Positions 33,524 through 42,753 of a DNA stretch of 64,000 nucleotides are shown in pieces. This DNA is from Pseudonocardia alni. GTDB lineage: Bacteria; Actinomycetota; Actinomycetes; Mycobacteriales; Pseudonocardiaceae. Where the stretch lies: contig NZ_PHUJ01000003.1 of NCBI RefSeq assembly GCF_002813375.1, positions 2,108,001 to 2,172,000 of the forward strand, written 5' to 3'. Position 1 is the stretch's first letter. The number at the start of each line of letters is the position of its first letter. The position numbers and the translations under genes were made by a program. Below the pieces are notes generated by a model, which was not told the origin of the DNA, did no database searches, and saw only the letters and a program-made list of their open reading frames with translations.

Positions 33524-34056
33524 CAGTCGGGCAGTTCCGAGGTGGACCGCATCCCGGTCACCGCGACGGTGTCCCTACCGCCGCACCGCGCGCCGAGCTC
33601 GTGGCAGGGGCGCCGGCGGAGCCGGTCCACCGGTCCCGTCGGGCGGTGCGCGGCGAGCCCGTGCCACGGCCGGAACGCGATCGGGTCGCCGGCGGGCACC
33701 CGGCGCCGCGGCGCGTGGGCGTGCTGCGGCAGGAACGTCGGCGTCGCGACGGTGGCAGTGGTCGCGAGCTCGCCGGAGGCGCCCGGCTCGTGCACGTCGG
33801 GCTGCCGCCGTGCGACGGCGTCGGTGCAGGGAATCGGTGGCACACCACCGGTTACCCCGTGATCAGGTCGCCCATCCCCCGGCACCGGCACGAGCTACCC
33901 GTCACGACGTCGCCGGCCGCCGACGACGGCGCGAGGGCGAGGGCGAGCTCGGCGCCGTGCTCGCGCGTCGAGGCCATCATCTCCGCCGGGCGACGCCCCG
34001 TGCCGACCATGCCGCGCAGGCCCCGCGGCGAGCGGGCCGGGCGGCCGGCCCGCAGG
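33524..34056. other. 533-base stretch without an intact gene
   Basis: Between the SDR-like gene and a minus-strand membrane protein gene. It holds the decayed catalase-like fragment listed separately; no other coding signal, RNA gene or terminator is recognisable. Confidence 0.6.
33577..33750 (-). pseudogene. possible C-terminal fragment of a catalase-family protein
   Basis: The minus-strand frame includes DPIAFRPWHGLAAHRPTGPV followed by an Arg-rich stretch and HELGAR. It resembles the end of catalase-family heme proteins, where a PWxxLxxHRPLGxxxRxRxxxY pattern is usual; here Leu and Tyr of that pattern read Thr and Cys. No heme-domain or start region accompanies it. I remember this pattern rather than having searched for it, so the assignment is tentative. 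Confidence 0.35.
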
Positions 34057-34503
34057 TCAGTGGATGTGGCAGACGTCCGGCGCACAGGCCGGTGTGGTGT
34101 CGGTGCCGTCGAGCGGGGCGGGTCCCGGCCCGGTGACGGCGAGGATCACGAAGGCGGCCAGCCAGATCAGCCCGCCGGCCAGCCCGGCCACCGACAGTCC
34201 CGCGGCGGCGATCGCGGTGCGGGACCGGCCCGGGCAGGAGCGGACCGCGCCCAGGGTGCCGAGTACCAGACCGCCGATGGCCAGGACCACCCCGGCGGAG
34301 GCGAGGGCGAGACCGGCGACGGTCGGTGACGACACCGCGGACAGCGCGGTGGCGACGGCGACGAACACCGAGCCCAGCGCTCCCAGGACGAGCGCGGACG
34401 ACCCGAGGCCACCCCGTGGGATGGTCGGGTGTCGGGTGTCGGACCGGTCTCGGAGCACGGCCCCAGAATCGGGGCCGGGCGGCCCCACCGCTGTCAGGGA
34501 CAC
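34057..34503 (-). CDS. small membrane protein, DUF4190-like layout
   Basis: 148 residues with a polar head (1-32) and three hydrophobic helices (about 34-58, 62-85, 96-125), then a short tail with two Cys (PACAPDVC) and His. The GLGxxALVLGxLG-type start of the first helix and the small-residue helices resemble DUF4190 proteins, although the match is loose. GTG 34503. It is divergent from the PEP-mutase-like gene, sharing 59 bases. Confidence 0.5.
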   Translation of the reverse strand: MSLTAVGPPGPDSGAVLRDRSDTRHPTIPRGGLGSSALVLGALGSVFVAVATALSAVSSPTVAGLALASAGVVLAIGGLVLGTLGAVRSCPGRSRTAIAAAGLSVAGLAGGLIWLAAFVILAVTGPGPAPLDGTDTTPACAPDVCHIH

Positions 34504-34550
34504 GACAGATCCTCAGTTCTGGGTACGCGGCGGCGGTCCCGCAACCGCCC

Positions 34551-34556
34551 TACGGT
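34551..34556 (+). promoter_or_regulatory. -10 element of a leaderless promoter for the PEP-mutase-like gene
   Basis: TACGGT, six bases before the ATG at 34563, no ribosome site between. Confidence 0.5.
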
Positions 34557-34562
34557 GACCGC

Positions 34563-35342
34563 ATGACCTCCACCGCCGAGAAGGCCACGAAGCTCCAGGA
34601 GCTGCACGCCGCGTCCGAGCTGCTGCTCGTCGTCAACGTCTGGGACGCGATCACCGCGAAGGTCGTCGCCGAGACGCCGGGCACGAAGGCCCTGGCCACC
34701 GCCAGCCACGGCATCGCCGCCTCCCGCGGCTACGAGGACGGCGAGAACATCCCGCGCGACCTGATGATCGCCGAGGTCGGGTTGATCGCGAAGGTCGCGG
34801 GCGACCTGCCGGTCACCGCGGACCTGGAGGCCGGCTACGGCGACCCCGGCGGCACCGTGGCCCGCGCGATCGACGTCGGCATCGTCGGGGCGAACCTGGA
34901 GGACCAGGTCAAGCCGCTCGCCGACGCCGTGAAGGCGGTCGAGGCGGCCGTCGCCGCGGCCGAGTCCGCGGGCGTGGACTTCGTGCTGAACGCCCGCACC
35001 GACGCGTTCCTCAAGGCGGGCGACAGGGACCCCGAGGCCGTGCTGGCCGACGCGATCGAGCGCGGGAAGGCCTACCTCGACGCCGGCGCGTCGAACTTCT
35101 TCGTGCCGGGCAAGCTCGACGAGACCCAGGTCGGACGCCTGGTCGAGGCGCTCGGCGAGCGCCGGGTCAACCTGATCGGCATCCCCGGGTCGATCCCGCT
35201 GAAGCGCGCGCAGGAGCTGGGCGTCGCCCGCGTCTCCTACGGCCCGTGGAGCCAGAACGTCGCGCTGACCGCGCTGGAGGACCTCGCCACCGACGTCTAC
35301 GCCGGTGGTGGCCTGCCCGAGGGCACCCGCAAACTGAACTGA
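34563..35342 (+). CDS. isocitrate lyase/PEP phosphomutase superfamily protein
   Basis: 259 residues of the PEP mutase/isocitrate lyase TIM-barrel superfamily: NVWDAITAKVV at the N-terminus, the metal-binding ADLEAGYGD, the LEDQ motif and NARTDAF. The KKCGH catalytic loop of isocitrate lyases is not present, so C-C lyase activity of that type is unlikely; members of this subgroup are usually annotated only at superfamily level. ATG 34563, leaderless by context. No operon partner downstream. Confidence 0.85.
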   Translation: MTSTAEKATKLQELHAASELLLVVNVWDAITAKVVAETPGTKALATASHGIAASRGYEDGENIPRDLMIAEVGLIAKVAGDLPVTADLEAGYGDPGGTVARAIDVGIVGANLEDQVKPLADAVKAVEAAVAAAESAGVDFVLNARTDAFLKAGDRDPEAVLADAIERGKAYLDAGASNFFVPGKLDETQVGRLVEALGERRVNLIGIPGSIPLKRAQELGVARVSYGPWSQNVALTALEDLATDVYAGGGLPEGTRKLN

Positions 35343-35717
35343 GCGGCGACCTGGCCGGCGTCACGTCGGCCCGGCCCTCGGTCTCACATGTCCGGCGCGC
35401 CCGCGTTGGACGGCGTCGTCGTCACTTCCCGGCCGGGTCCGCCGCGGCCTGGGCGAACTGCCCGTCGACGGGCATCGCCACCTGGTCGGCGGTGCGTGCG
35501 TCGGGGGGCTCCGAAGCTGCCCTCCGACGCCCCCCGGAGTAGGTGGACGGGCAGCGCTGACCGGCGCGGGACCCTCCCCGCCGCGCGCTGATCCGTCCGC
35601 CGCGCGGTGACCCCTCCGGCGCGCGCGTCCGGACACGCGCGTGGAGCGGATCACCGCGCGACGAGTGGATCAGCTCACGGAGGTCGCTGTATCGCCGGGG
35701 GGCAGAGCGCGTGGGGG
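35343..35717. other. 375-base gap, no gene recognised
   Basis: Convergent gap between the PEP-mutase-like and MetE-like genes. A GCCCCCCG/CGGGGGGC pair near 35.49-35.54 kb could form a weak hairpin. Short open frames here show no family resemblance. Confidence 0.5.
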
Positions 35718-36899
35718 TCAGCGCTCGTCGGCGGGCGGGACCTCGTCGGGGTCGGCGAAGGCCTTCCCCAGCTCCCGGGACAGGGCGAGCGCGCGGTGCG
35801 CCCAGGCCGGGGTCGCCCCGGCGAGCCCGCAGGCGGGCGTCGGGACGGCGAGCCGGGCCAGCCGCGGCCGGTCGAAGCCCAGCCGGTCGGCGAGGTCGTA
35901 GCCGATCCGGGCGAGGTCGCCGACCGCCGGTTCGCGGGCCGGCGCGGTGCCGGGCAGCAGCCCGAGGAACAGCGGGACACCGCTGTCCCAGGTCTCGCCG
36001 ATGGCGTCGAGAGCGCGTGGCTCGGCGGTGGCCCCGGCGAACGCCGGTCGGGTCGCGTCGATCCCGACCGCGGCCGCACCGGTCCCGGCGAGCAGCCGGA
36101 TCGGCGGGCGGTCCGCGCAGCAGTGCACGACGACCGGGGCGTCGATGCCCGCGATCAGGTCCCGGAGCAGGTCCTGGGCGTCCGGCGCGGCGATCGAGCG
36201 GACGGTGCCGTAGCCGGACGCGGTCGGCAGCGACCCGGCGAGCACGGCGGGCAGGCCGGGCTCGTCGAGCTGGACGACGACCGTCGCCCCGGTCCGCTGC
36301 GCCACCTCGGCGACGTGGGCGCGCAGCCCCTCGGTCAGGCTGGCGGCGAACTCGCGGACGGCGCCGCGGTCGGTGAGCACCCGGTGCCCGGCGGCGAGCT
36401 CGACCGAGGCGGCGAGCGTCCACGGGCCGGCGACCTGGACCTTCACCCAGGACGGGCGGATGCGGTCGCAGGCGTCGTCGAAGGCGTCCAGGTCGCCGGA
36501 CATCAGGTCGCGGGCCCGGCGCAGGTCGCGCCCGGGGTGGGCGGCGACCCGCCAGCCGGTCGGCACGACCTCGACGGCCAGGTCCACGAGCAGACCGGCC
36601 GTGCGGCCGACGATGTCCGCGCCGACACCGCGGGCGGGCAGCTCGGGCAGTGCCGGGAACTCCGGGGTCTCGCCGGTGACCAGCGCACACGCCTCGCGGA
36701 CGTCGACGCCGGGCAGCGAGCCGACGCCGGTGCCGACGCCCGCGGGCCACAGGGCGCGGGGCGCGGCGGGCTCGGCGGGGGCGTCGTCGACGACCTCGAT
36801 GCGCGGCGGGGGCGGGAGGGTCTCACCGGGACGCACGTCGCCGAGTCCGGCGGCGGCGAGCGCGGCGGCCAGCGGGTCGGTGGGATCCGGGACGGTCAC
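35718..36899 (-). CDS. MetE-like (cobalamin-independent methionine synthase-type) protein, Rv3015c-like
   Basis: About 393 residues. The core resembles the C-terminal barrel of MetE: VKVQVAGPWTLAASVELAAG, VVVQLDEPGLPAVLAG and VVVHCCADRP, whose His and Cys are the zinc ligands of the family, with a further PACGLAG Cys near the end. The N-terminal MetE half and the folate-binding part are missing, so it is not a complete methionine synthase. Its position after ligA matches M. tuberculosis Rv3015c. The GTG at 36899 begins VTVPDPTDPLAAALAAAG. The acceptor/donor is unknown. Confidence 0.82.
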   Translation of the reverse strand: MTVPDPTDPLAAALAAAGLGDVRPGETLPPPPRIEVVDDAPAEPAAPRALWPAGVGTGVGSLPGVDVREACALVTGETPEFPALPELPARGVGADIVGRTAGLLVDLAVEVVPTGWRVAAHPGRDLRRARDLMSGDLDAFDDACDRIRPSWVKVQVAGPWTLAASVELAAGHRVLTDRGAVREFAASLTEGLRAHVAEVAQRTGATVVVQLDEPGLPAVLAGSLPTASGYGTVRSIAAPDAQDLLRDLIAGIDAPVVVHCCADRPPIRLLAGTGAAAVGIDATRPAFAGATAEPRALDAIGETWDSGVPLFLGLLPGTAPAREPAVGDLARIGYDLADRLGFDRPRLARLAVPTPACGLAGATPAWAHRALALSRELGKAFADPDEVPPADER

Positions 36900-37023
36900 A
36901 CCCCCAGTGTCCTCCGCCGTCCCGTCCGGGTGCGTGCGGCCCCGGTCCGGCGTCGGCGGGCGTGGTCGCCGGGAGTGGAGTGCGGCGGCGGGTGGGCTGC
37001 GCCCGGTGCTCCGCTCCTGGTGG

Positions 37024-37470
37024 TCACCGCAGGGCGAACACCGGGTGGCGGGGTGCGGCGGCGGCGAGCTCGGCGTCGGTGGAGGCGGGATCGACGTCGT
37101 CGAACAGCATCCCGGCGGCCCGGCCGAGTCCGCGCACGTAGGCGCGCAGCACGGGGACGGCCGCCGCGGCGTCGAGCTCGACGGCCGACACCGGCTCCGC
37201 TCCCCCACGACCGCGCAGTTCGGCGCTCCCGCCGGCCGCGCGCAGGTTGAGGACCCAGTCGGTCTCACCGCGCGGCGAGATGAGGTGGCGGGTCCCGTCG
37301 AGCAGGACCGGGGTCAGGGGGACGGTGCGGATCCTGCCGCTGCGCCGGCCGCGGACGGCGAGCACGGCGGTGTCACCCGGGGTGATGCCGCGCTGGGCCA
37401 GGGCCCCGACCAGCGGGTTGAGGACGCGGCGCACCAGCATGCCGGGTGCTCGGTAGTCACGGTCGCTCAC
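37024..37470 (-). CDS. F420-type nitroreductase family (Ddn-like) oxidoreductase, copy 1
   Basis: 148 residues of the deazaflavin-dependent nitroreductase family (split beta-barrel): RRVLNPLVGALAQRG at the start, the conserved VRGRRSGRIRTVPLTPV strand pair and GETDWVLNLRAAGGSAEL. These bind F420H2 in mycobacterial Ddn. GTG 37470. The next gene upstream on the same strand is a paralogue with the same core, about 100 bases away. F420 use is inferred from the family. Confidence 0.87.
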   Translation of the reverse strand: MSDRDYRAPGMLVRRVLNPLVGALAQRGITPGDTAVLAVRGRRSGRIRTVPLTPVLLDGTRHLISPRGETDWVLNLRAAGGSAELRGRGGAEPVSAVELDAAAAVPVLRAYVRGLGRAAGMLFDDVDPASTDAELAAAAPRHPVFALR

Positions 37471-37571
37471 CGCGACAGCCTCTCACCGATCACGCCGTCC
37501 GTCGCTCCGGTGATCCCTCCTCCCGGAGCCCACGGCGCCCGAGGGGGCGCTCCCGGCTCCGCGGAGAAGGA

Positions 37572-38033
37572 TCACGCGGCCAGGACGAAGATCGGGTGGC
37601 GGTGGGCGACGGCGGCGAGCTCGGCGTCGGACGAGGACGCGTCGACACCGTCGAAGAACGTCCCGACCTCCCAGGCCCAGCGACGCAGGTACTCCCGCAG
37701 CACCGGGACGACGGCGGCCGGCTCGGTCAGCTCGGTCGCGGCCACCCGCTCGGTGCGACGGCCGACGGTCAGCTCCGCCTCTCCCGCGACGCGCAGGTTG
37801 CGCACCCACTGGGTCTCGCCGCGCGCGGCGACGAGGTAGCGGGCGCCGTCGTGGCGCAGCGGGTTGACCGGCGTGGTGCGGACCTCGCCGGAGCGGCGAC
37901 CGCGGACGCCGAGCACCGCGGAGCCGGCGAGCGGGAGGCCGAGCCGGGTCAGCCCGGCGACCAGGGGGTTCATCACCCGGCGGGTGATGCGACCGGGGGC
38001 GAGGTAGTGGATCTGAGAGCGCTGGTTCGTCAT
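37572..38033 (-). CDS. F420-type nitroreductase family (Ddn-like) oxidoreductase, copy 2
   Basis: 153 residues, paralogous to the downstream copy: RRVMNPLVAGLTRLGLPLAG, VRGRRSGEVRTTPVNPL, GETQWVRNLRVAGEAELTVG and a shared end (DAELAAVAHRHPIFVL). ATG 38033. First gene of the tandem pair. Two operator-like repeats lie directly upstream, the proximal one starting two bases before the ATG, so expression is probably repressor-controlled. No TetR gene is adjacent. Confidence 0.87.
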   Translation of the reverse strand: MTNQRSQIHYLAPGRITRRVMNPLVAGLTRLGLPLAGSAVLGVRGRRSGEVRTTPVNPLRHDGARYLVAARGETQWVRNLRVAGEAELTVGRRTERVAATELTEPAAVVPVLREYLRRWAWEVGTFFDGVDASSSDAELAAVAHRHPIFVLAA

Positions 38034-38034
38034 G

Positions 38035-38080
38035 AGAGCAGTGTTCACTATCCGTCGCACAAGAGCAAGAGCAGTGCTCT
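38035..38080 (-). promoter_or_regulatory. paired operator-like sites upstream of the nitroreductase pair
   Basis: AGAGCAGTGCTCT (38068-38080) is a perfect 13-base palindrome; AGAGCAGTGTTCACT (38035-38049) repeats its left half with a degenerate right half. The two start 33 bases apart, about three helical turns. This is typical of TetR-type operators. Confidence 0.55.
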
Positions 38081-38301
38081 CGTCGGGGTCGGTGCGGCGG
38101 GCAGGTTGCACCGAGTTGCAGGTCAGCGGGCTCGAACGGCTCCGCGCAGCCCGCTGGGGTGCATCTCGGCGGAGAGGCGATGCCGGACCAGGCCACTCGC
38201 GGCGCCGGCGGGGGGGGAGGCGTGCTCCGGGGCCGGTCAGGCGCCGCCGGGCGGGCCCGGGTCGGTCGGTGCCGCCGGGCGGACGCGGCCGGCGATCTCG
38301 G

Positions 38302-39384
38302 TCAGGCCGTCCCGGTGATCGTCGCCGACCCCAGGACGACGTCGCCGTCGTCGTCGGGGCGGTAGAAGGCGACGGCCTGCCCCGGGGCGACACCGCGCAG
38401 CGGTTCGGACAGCTCCACCTGCACGGCGGAGTCGAGCGGGGTGACGGTGGCGGGTGCGGTGCCGCCGTGCGCGCGGACCTGCACGACGCAGCCGAACGGT
38501 GCGTCCGGCGCCGCGCCCGAGGTCCACACGGGGGTACGCGCGGTGATCGCGGTGACGTCGAGCGCGGCCTCCGGTCCGACCCGCACGGTGCCGCTGACCG
38601 GCTCGATGCCGAGCACGTAGCGGGGGCGGCCGTCGGCGGCCGGCCGGTCGATCCCGAGGCCCTTGCGCTGCCCGACGGTGAAGCCGTGCACGCCGTCGTG
38701 GGTGCCGAGGGTCTCGCCGGAGGCGGCGTCGACCAGCGCGCCGGGAGTGGTGCCCAGGCGGTCGGCCAGGAAACCGCGGGTGTCGCCGGTGGGGATGAAG
38801 CAGATGTCGTGACTGTCGGGTTTCCCGGCGACGCGCAGCCCGAGCCGGGCGGCCTCGGCCCGGATCTCCGGCTTCGGGGTGTCGCCGACCGGGAACATCG
38901 CGTGCCGCAGCTGGTCGGCGCGCAGCACCGCCAGCACGTAGGACTGGTCCTTGCCCGCGTCGGCCGAGCGGCGCAGTACCGGCCCGGCCGGGTCGAGCTG
39001 CGCGTAGTGGCCGGTGCAGACGGCGTCGAAGCCGAGGGCGAGCGCCCGGTCCAGCACGGCCGCGAACTTGATCTTCTCGTTGCAGCGCAGGCAGGGGTTC
39101 GGCGTCTCCCCGGCCGCGTAGGCGGCGACGAAGTCGTCCACGACGTCGCGGGTGAACTCCTCGGACAGGTCCCAGACGTAGTACGGGATGCCGAGGACGT
39201 CGGCGGCGCGGGCGGCGTCGCCCGCGTCCTCCTTGGAACAGCAGCCCCGTGATCCGGAGCGCATGGCGTCCCGGGTGCGCGACAGCGCGAGGTGCACCCC
39301 GACGACGTCGTGTCCGGCGGCGACCGCCCGCGCGGCGGCCACCGCGGAGTCGACGCCGCCGCTCATCGCAGCGAGGACCCGCAC
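38302..39384 (-). CDS. mnmA: tRNA-specific 2-thiouridylase
   Basis: Thiolates U34 of tRNA for Lys, Glu and Gln using ATP and persulfide sulfur. 360 residues. PP-loop SGGVDS (8-13), the first catalytic Cys in NPCLRC (Cys98, with Cys101) and the second in [11 protein letters not shown] (Cys195). A GCC at 48-49 near the tRNA loop is unusual but typical of actinobacterial MnmA. It starts three bases after the stop of the cysteine desulfurase gene, its likely sulfur donor, so the two form an operon as in mycobacteria. Confidence 0.96.
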   Translation of the reverse strand: MRVLAAMSGGVDSAVAAARAVAAGHDVVGVHLALSRTRDAMRSGSRGCCSKEDAGDAARAADVLGIPYYVWDLSEEFTRDVVDDFVAAYAAGETPNPCLRCNEKIKFAAVLDRALALGFDAVCTGHYAQLDPAGPVLRRSADAGKDQSYVLAVLRADQLRHAMFPVGDTPKPEIRAEAARLGLRVAGKPDSHDICFIPTGDTRGFLADRLGTTPGALVDAASGETLGTHDGVHGFTVGQRKGLGIDRPAADGRPRYVLGIEPVSGTVRVGPEAALDVTAITARTPVWTSGAAPDAPFGCVVQVRAHGGTAPATVTPLDSAVQVELSEPLRGVAPGQAVAFYRPDDDGDVVLGSATITGTA

Positions 39385-39387
39385 GGC

Positions 39388-40596
39388 TCAGCCCGTGACC
39401 GACGCGGGGGTGCGACGGCTCGCGTTGCGGGCACGCTCCACGACCGACCCGATGGCCCCGGCGACCGCGGCCACGTCGGCGGAGGTGCTGGTGTGCCCCA
39501 GGGAGAAGCGCAGCGACCCGCGGGCGGTGCACTCGTCGGCGCCCATCGCCAGCAGCACGTGGCTGGGCTGGGCGACGCCCGCGGTGCAGGCCGAGCCGGT
39601 CGAGCAGTCGATGCCGTGGGCGTCGAGCAGCATGAGCAGGCTGTCGCCCTCGCAGCCGGGGAACGACAGGTGCGCGTTGCCGGGCAGCCTGCCGGGGCCG
39701 CCGTCGACCCGGGAGTCGGTGGTGTCGCCGTTCAGGACCGCGTCGGGCACCTCGGTGCGCACGACGCGGACCAGCTCGTCGCGCAGCCCGGCCAGGTGTA
39801 CGCGGCGGCTCGGCGCGGCGGCCACCGACTCGACGACGGCCGTCGCCAGCCCGGCCAGCGACGGCACGTCCAGGGTGCCGGAGCGGACGTCGCGCTCCTG
39901 GCCGCCGCCGTGCAGCAGCGGGGTGCAGGTGACCTCGCGGCCGAGCAGCAGCGCGCCCGCGCCGTAGGGGCCGCCGAGCTTGTGCCCGGTGAGGGTGAGG
40001 GCGTCGGCGCCGCTCGCGGCGAAGTCGACGTCGAGGATCCCGACGGCCTGCACGGCGTCGGTGTGGAACGGCACCCCGAACTCGTGGGCCACGGCGGCGA
40101 GCTCGCGCACCGGGTTGACGGTGCCGACCTCGTTGTTGGCCCACATGACCGAGACCAGGGCGTTCCCGTCCGGGTCCTCGGCGAGCGCGGCGCGCAGCGT
40201 CTCCGGGCGGACGCGGCCGGTCGCGTCGACCTCGAGCATCCGCAGCCGGGCGCCCTCGTGGGCGGCCAGCCACTCCGCCGCGTCGACGACCGCGTGGTGC
40301 TCGACGGCCGAGACCAGCACCCGGGTGCGGCGCGGGTCCGCGGCCCGGCGGGCCCAGAACAGGCCCTTGACCGCGAGGTTGTCGCTCTCGGTGCCGCCGG
40401 TCGTGAACACGACCTCGGACGGGCGCGCGCCGACCGCCTCGGCGATCCGCTCGCGCCCCTCCTCGACCGCGCGCCGGGCGCGGCGGCCCGACGAGTGCAG
40501 CGACGACGCGTTGCCGGTGCGGCCGAGCGCGTCGCTCATGGCGGCGACGGCGGCGGGCAGCATCGGTGTGGTCGCCGCGTGGTCCAGGTACGTCAT
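39388..40596 (-). CDS. cysteine desulfurase (IscS/NifS class)
   Basis: PLP enzyme that moves sulfur from cysteine to an active-site Cys for tRNA thiolation and Fe-S assembly. 402 residues. N-terminal [12 protein letters not shown] Lys206 in [10 protein letters not shown], the VSAVEHHAV strand, and persulfide Cys337 in [12 protein letters not shown] 40596 has GGAGG six bases upstream. Corresponds in place to Rv3025c (iscS). Directly upstream of mnmA. Confidence 0.95.
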   Translation of the reverse strand: MTYLDHAATTPMLPAAVAAMSDALGRTGNASSLHSSGRRARRAVEEGRERIAEAVGARPSEVVFTTGGTESDNLAVKGLFWARRAADPRRTRVLVSAVEHHAVVDAAEWLAAHEGARLRMLEVDATGRVRPETLRAALAEDPDGNALVSVMWANNEVGTVNPVRELAAVAHEFGVPFHTDAVQAVGILDVDFAASGADALTLTGHKLGGPYGAGALLLGREVTCTPLLHGGGQERDVRSGTLDVPSLAGLATAVVESVAAAPSRRVHLAGLRDELVRVVRTEVPDAVLNGDTTDSRVDGGPGRLPGNAHLSFPGCEGDSLLMLLDAHGIDCSTGSACTAGVAQPSHVLLAMGADECTARGSLRFSLGHTSTSADVAAVAGAIGSVVERARNASRRTPASVTG

Positions 40597-40663
40597 CGGC
40601 CTCCAGGGTAGACCCCGTCGTGACAGCGGTGCGTGCCGAACCCGTCGTGGACGACCGTCCGTC

Positions 40664-41794
40664 TCACACGGCCGTGGCGGTCGTGACCGGTGGCGGGTGA
40701 CGGACCCGGTCGCGGGCCCGGGCGGCCAGCGCGCGCCGGTCGGTGTGCGGGCCCGGCTCGACGAGCTCGCCCACGGTGACCTCGCAGACCAGGCCGGGCA
40801 GCCGCAGCACCCGGCCGACGGTGTCGCCGAGGGTCTGCTCGCCGACGAACGCGGCCGCCGTCGTCGGCCGCCCGTCCGGGGTGGTGATCGCGACGGCGAC
40901 CGGCCGGACCGGGGCACCCGCGTCGATCGCGGCCTGGAACGGGGCCCGCCGGTAGTCCCCGGAGATCGCGCCGCACCACGTCGTCGCCTCGGGGAAGACA
41001 CCGACCAGCGTGCCGTCCCGCAGCGCGTCGGCGCAGGTCGCGACGGTGCCGGGGAGTCGGGACAGGCCCTCGCGGTGCACGAACAGGGTCCCGATGCGGG
41101 CCGCGAGCGCGCCGATCAGCGGCCAGTCCCGGACCTCCCGCTTGGCGAGCATGGTGACCGGGCCGATCGCACCGAGCGCCGGGATGTCGATCCACGACGT
41201 GTGGTCGGCCACGACCAGGGCGCCCCGCCCGTCCGCGGGCGCGAGCGGCCCGCCGCGCACGACGAGCCGGACCCCGGCGGCGCGGAGCACCGCGCGGTGC
41301 AGCGCCCGCAGGACCGGGTCCAGCACGCGGGCGCCGAACAGCGCGGCGACCGGGACGACGGTCACGGCCACCGCCAGCACCGACAGCAGTGCCGCGGTAC
41401 GGCGGGCCAGGCGCAGCGTGCCTGTCGTCGCACGCGGGGGCAGGCACTCCCGCGGGGTGCACGGCGACCAGGCCGCCCACGGCCCGCCGGGACGCCGCGA
41501 CGCGGGCGGTGCCGGCGGGTGCGTGGGGTGGTCGACGAGCGGGTGCACCGGGGTCCGCAGGGCGGCGCGGGCCGGGTGGTGCACGGCGCCACGGGGGTCC
41601 CCCACGACAGCCGGGACGACCGGGGCCGGCGGGACGACGACCGGGGCAGCCGGGGCTCCTGGCGGAGCGGACGACAGCAACGCGGCTCCGGCGGACGGGA
41701 CGGGGACGGTGGAGGCACGGCCCCGCGGCCGGAACCGGCGGCGCGGGCGGAGGGGCGCGCCGGCGTCGCCCTCCGGCCCGGCGGCGATGGTCAT
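40664..41794 (-). CDS. PlsC-type lysophospholipid acyltransferase with Pro-rich N-terminus
   Basis: Predicted 1-acylglycerol-3-phosphate-type acyltransferase. 376 residues; the catalytic HxxxxD motif is HTSWID, followed by substrate motifs [12 protein letters not shown] and FPEATTW. One hydrophobic helix (about residues 135-155) precedes the domain. Residues 1-125 are Pro/Ala/Val/Arg-rich and without recognisable fold; the mycobacterial counterpart (Rv3026c, about 300 residues) lacks most of it. ATG 41794 overlaps the GNAT stop (ATGA), supporting this start despite the odd tail. Confidence 0.87.
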   Translation of the reverse strand: MTIAAGPEGDAGAPLRPRRRFRPRGRASTVPVPSAGAALLSSAPPGAPAAPVVVPPAPVVPAVVGDPRGAVHHPARAALRTPVHPLVDHPTHPPAPPASRRPGGPWAAWSPCTPRECLPPRATTGTLRLARRTAALLSVLAVAVTVVPVAALFGARVLDPVLRALHRAVLRAAGVRLVVRGGPLAPADGRGALVVADHTSWIDIPALGAIGPVTMLAKREVRDWPLIGALAARIGTLFVHREGLSRLPGTVATCADALRDGTLVGVFPEATTWCGAISGDYRRAPFQAAIDAGAPVRPVAVAITTPDGRPTTAAAFVGEQTLGDTVGRVLRLPGLVCEVTVGELVEPGPHTDRRALAARARDRVRHPPPVTTATAV

Positions 41795-42567
41795 GCGCCC
41801 GTCACCCCGGCGGCGTCCTCGCCCAGGAAGAAGCGCAGGTAGCGCTGGTCGATGTGGTCCATCCCCAGCAGCACCGGGAAGTCCGCGACACCGAAGTCCG
41901 GGTCGTGCGCGGGCGGCCCGCACACCCAGGTGTTCAGGCGCAGGTAGCCGCGCAGCAGCGGCGGGATGCCGCCGCCCCGGCCCGCGGGGGCGCCGGTCGG
42001 GTCCCAGGGGCGGTGCGGGACGGTGCGGTACTCCTCGGGCGCGAGGTGCTTCGCACGGACCCGGTCCCAGACCGCGGCGGCCCGGGTGCCGCCGTCGGCG
42101 AGGGAGACGCTGGCGCAGCCGATCAGCCAGCGGTGCCCGGTGAGCAGCATGTAGCGGGCGAGCCCGGCCCACACCAGCCCGACGACGGTGCCGCCGCGGT
42201 GGTCGGGGTGCACGCAGGAGCGCCCGGTCTCGACGATGCCGGGGCGCAGCGGGTCGAGGTTGGTGAGGTCGAACTCGCCGTCGGCGTAGAGGCCGCCCGC
42301 GGCGCGCGCCCGCTGCGGCGGGAGCATCCGGTAGGTGCCGACGATCTCGCCGGTCGCGTCCTCGCGGACCACGAGGTGGTCGCAGTGGGCGTCGAAGCGG
42401 TCGACGTCGCGGCCGGGGACGGGGCTGTCGAGCCGGGCGCCCAGCTCACCCGCGAACACCCGGTGCCGCAGCGCCTGCGCCGCGGCGACGTCGCCGTCGT
42501 CGGTCGTGAGGAGCAGGGAGTACCGCCGGGCCGCGGTCTCGGGGGTCGAGACGATCACCTGGTTCAC
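41791..42567 (-). CDS. OlsB/hemolysin-type GNAT N-acyltransferase (Rv3027c-like)
   Basis: About 258 residues. Resembles acyl-ACP N-acyltransferases of the ornithine-lipid type: [22 protein letters not shown] at the start, the [10 protein letters not shown] strand and [17 protein letters not shown], the acyl-carrier binding segment. No ornithine-lipid partner other than the adjacent PlsC-like gene is evident, but OlsB and OlsA (PlsC-type) together make ornithine lipids, so that pairing is suggestive. The GTG at 42567 was chosen as it precedes the conserved part; the frame is open further upstream. Confidence 0.8.
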   Translation of the reverse strand: MNQVIVSTPETAARRYSLLLTTDDGDVAAAQALRHRVFAGELGARLDSPVPGRDVDRFDAHCDHLVVREDATGEIVGTYRMLPPQRARAAGGLYADGEFDLTNLDPLRPGIVETGRSCVHPDHRGGTVVGLVWAGLARYMLLTGHRWLIGCASVSLADGGTRAAAVWDRVRAKHLAPEEYRTVPHRPWDPTGAPAGRGGGIPPLLRGYLRLNTWVCGPPAHDPDFGVADFPVLLGMDHIDQRYLRFFLGEDAAGVTGA

Positions 42568-42697
42568 ACCCGGCTTGGTACCGGCCGGGTGCGACACCCG
42601 GGCGGTTGCGGACCGACACGTCGGTGGCATCGGGGTGAACGGACCCGGACAGGTGTCGTCGCAGGCAGGAGCGGGTGAACAGGCCCCGCACACACGA

Positions 42698-42730
42698 CGA
42701 CGCCCGGGTGCGCGGGGCACCCGGGCGTCG
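42698..42730 (-). terminator. intrinsic terminator after etfA
   Basis: A perfect 14-bp stem (42698-42711 with 42717-42730) around a 5-base loop, 23 bases past the etfA stop. No U tract. Confidence 0.7.
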
Positions 42731-42753
42731 GCGCGGTGGCGGACCGGAAGGGC

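Noticed and set aside
35343-35717. Short minus-strand frame with a TADQVAMPVDGQFAQAAADP segment near 35.45 kb
   Set aside because: It has no start with a ribosome site, no homology I can name and mixed composition; probably non-coding.
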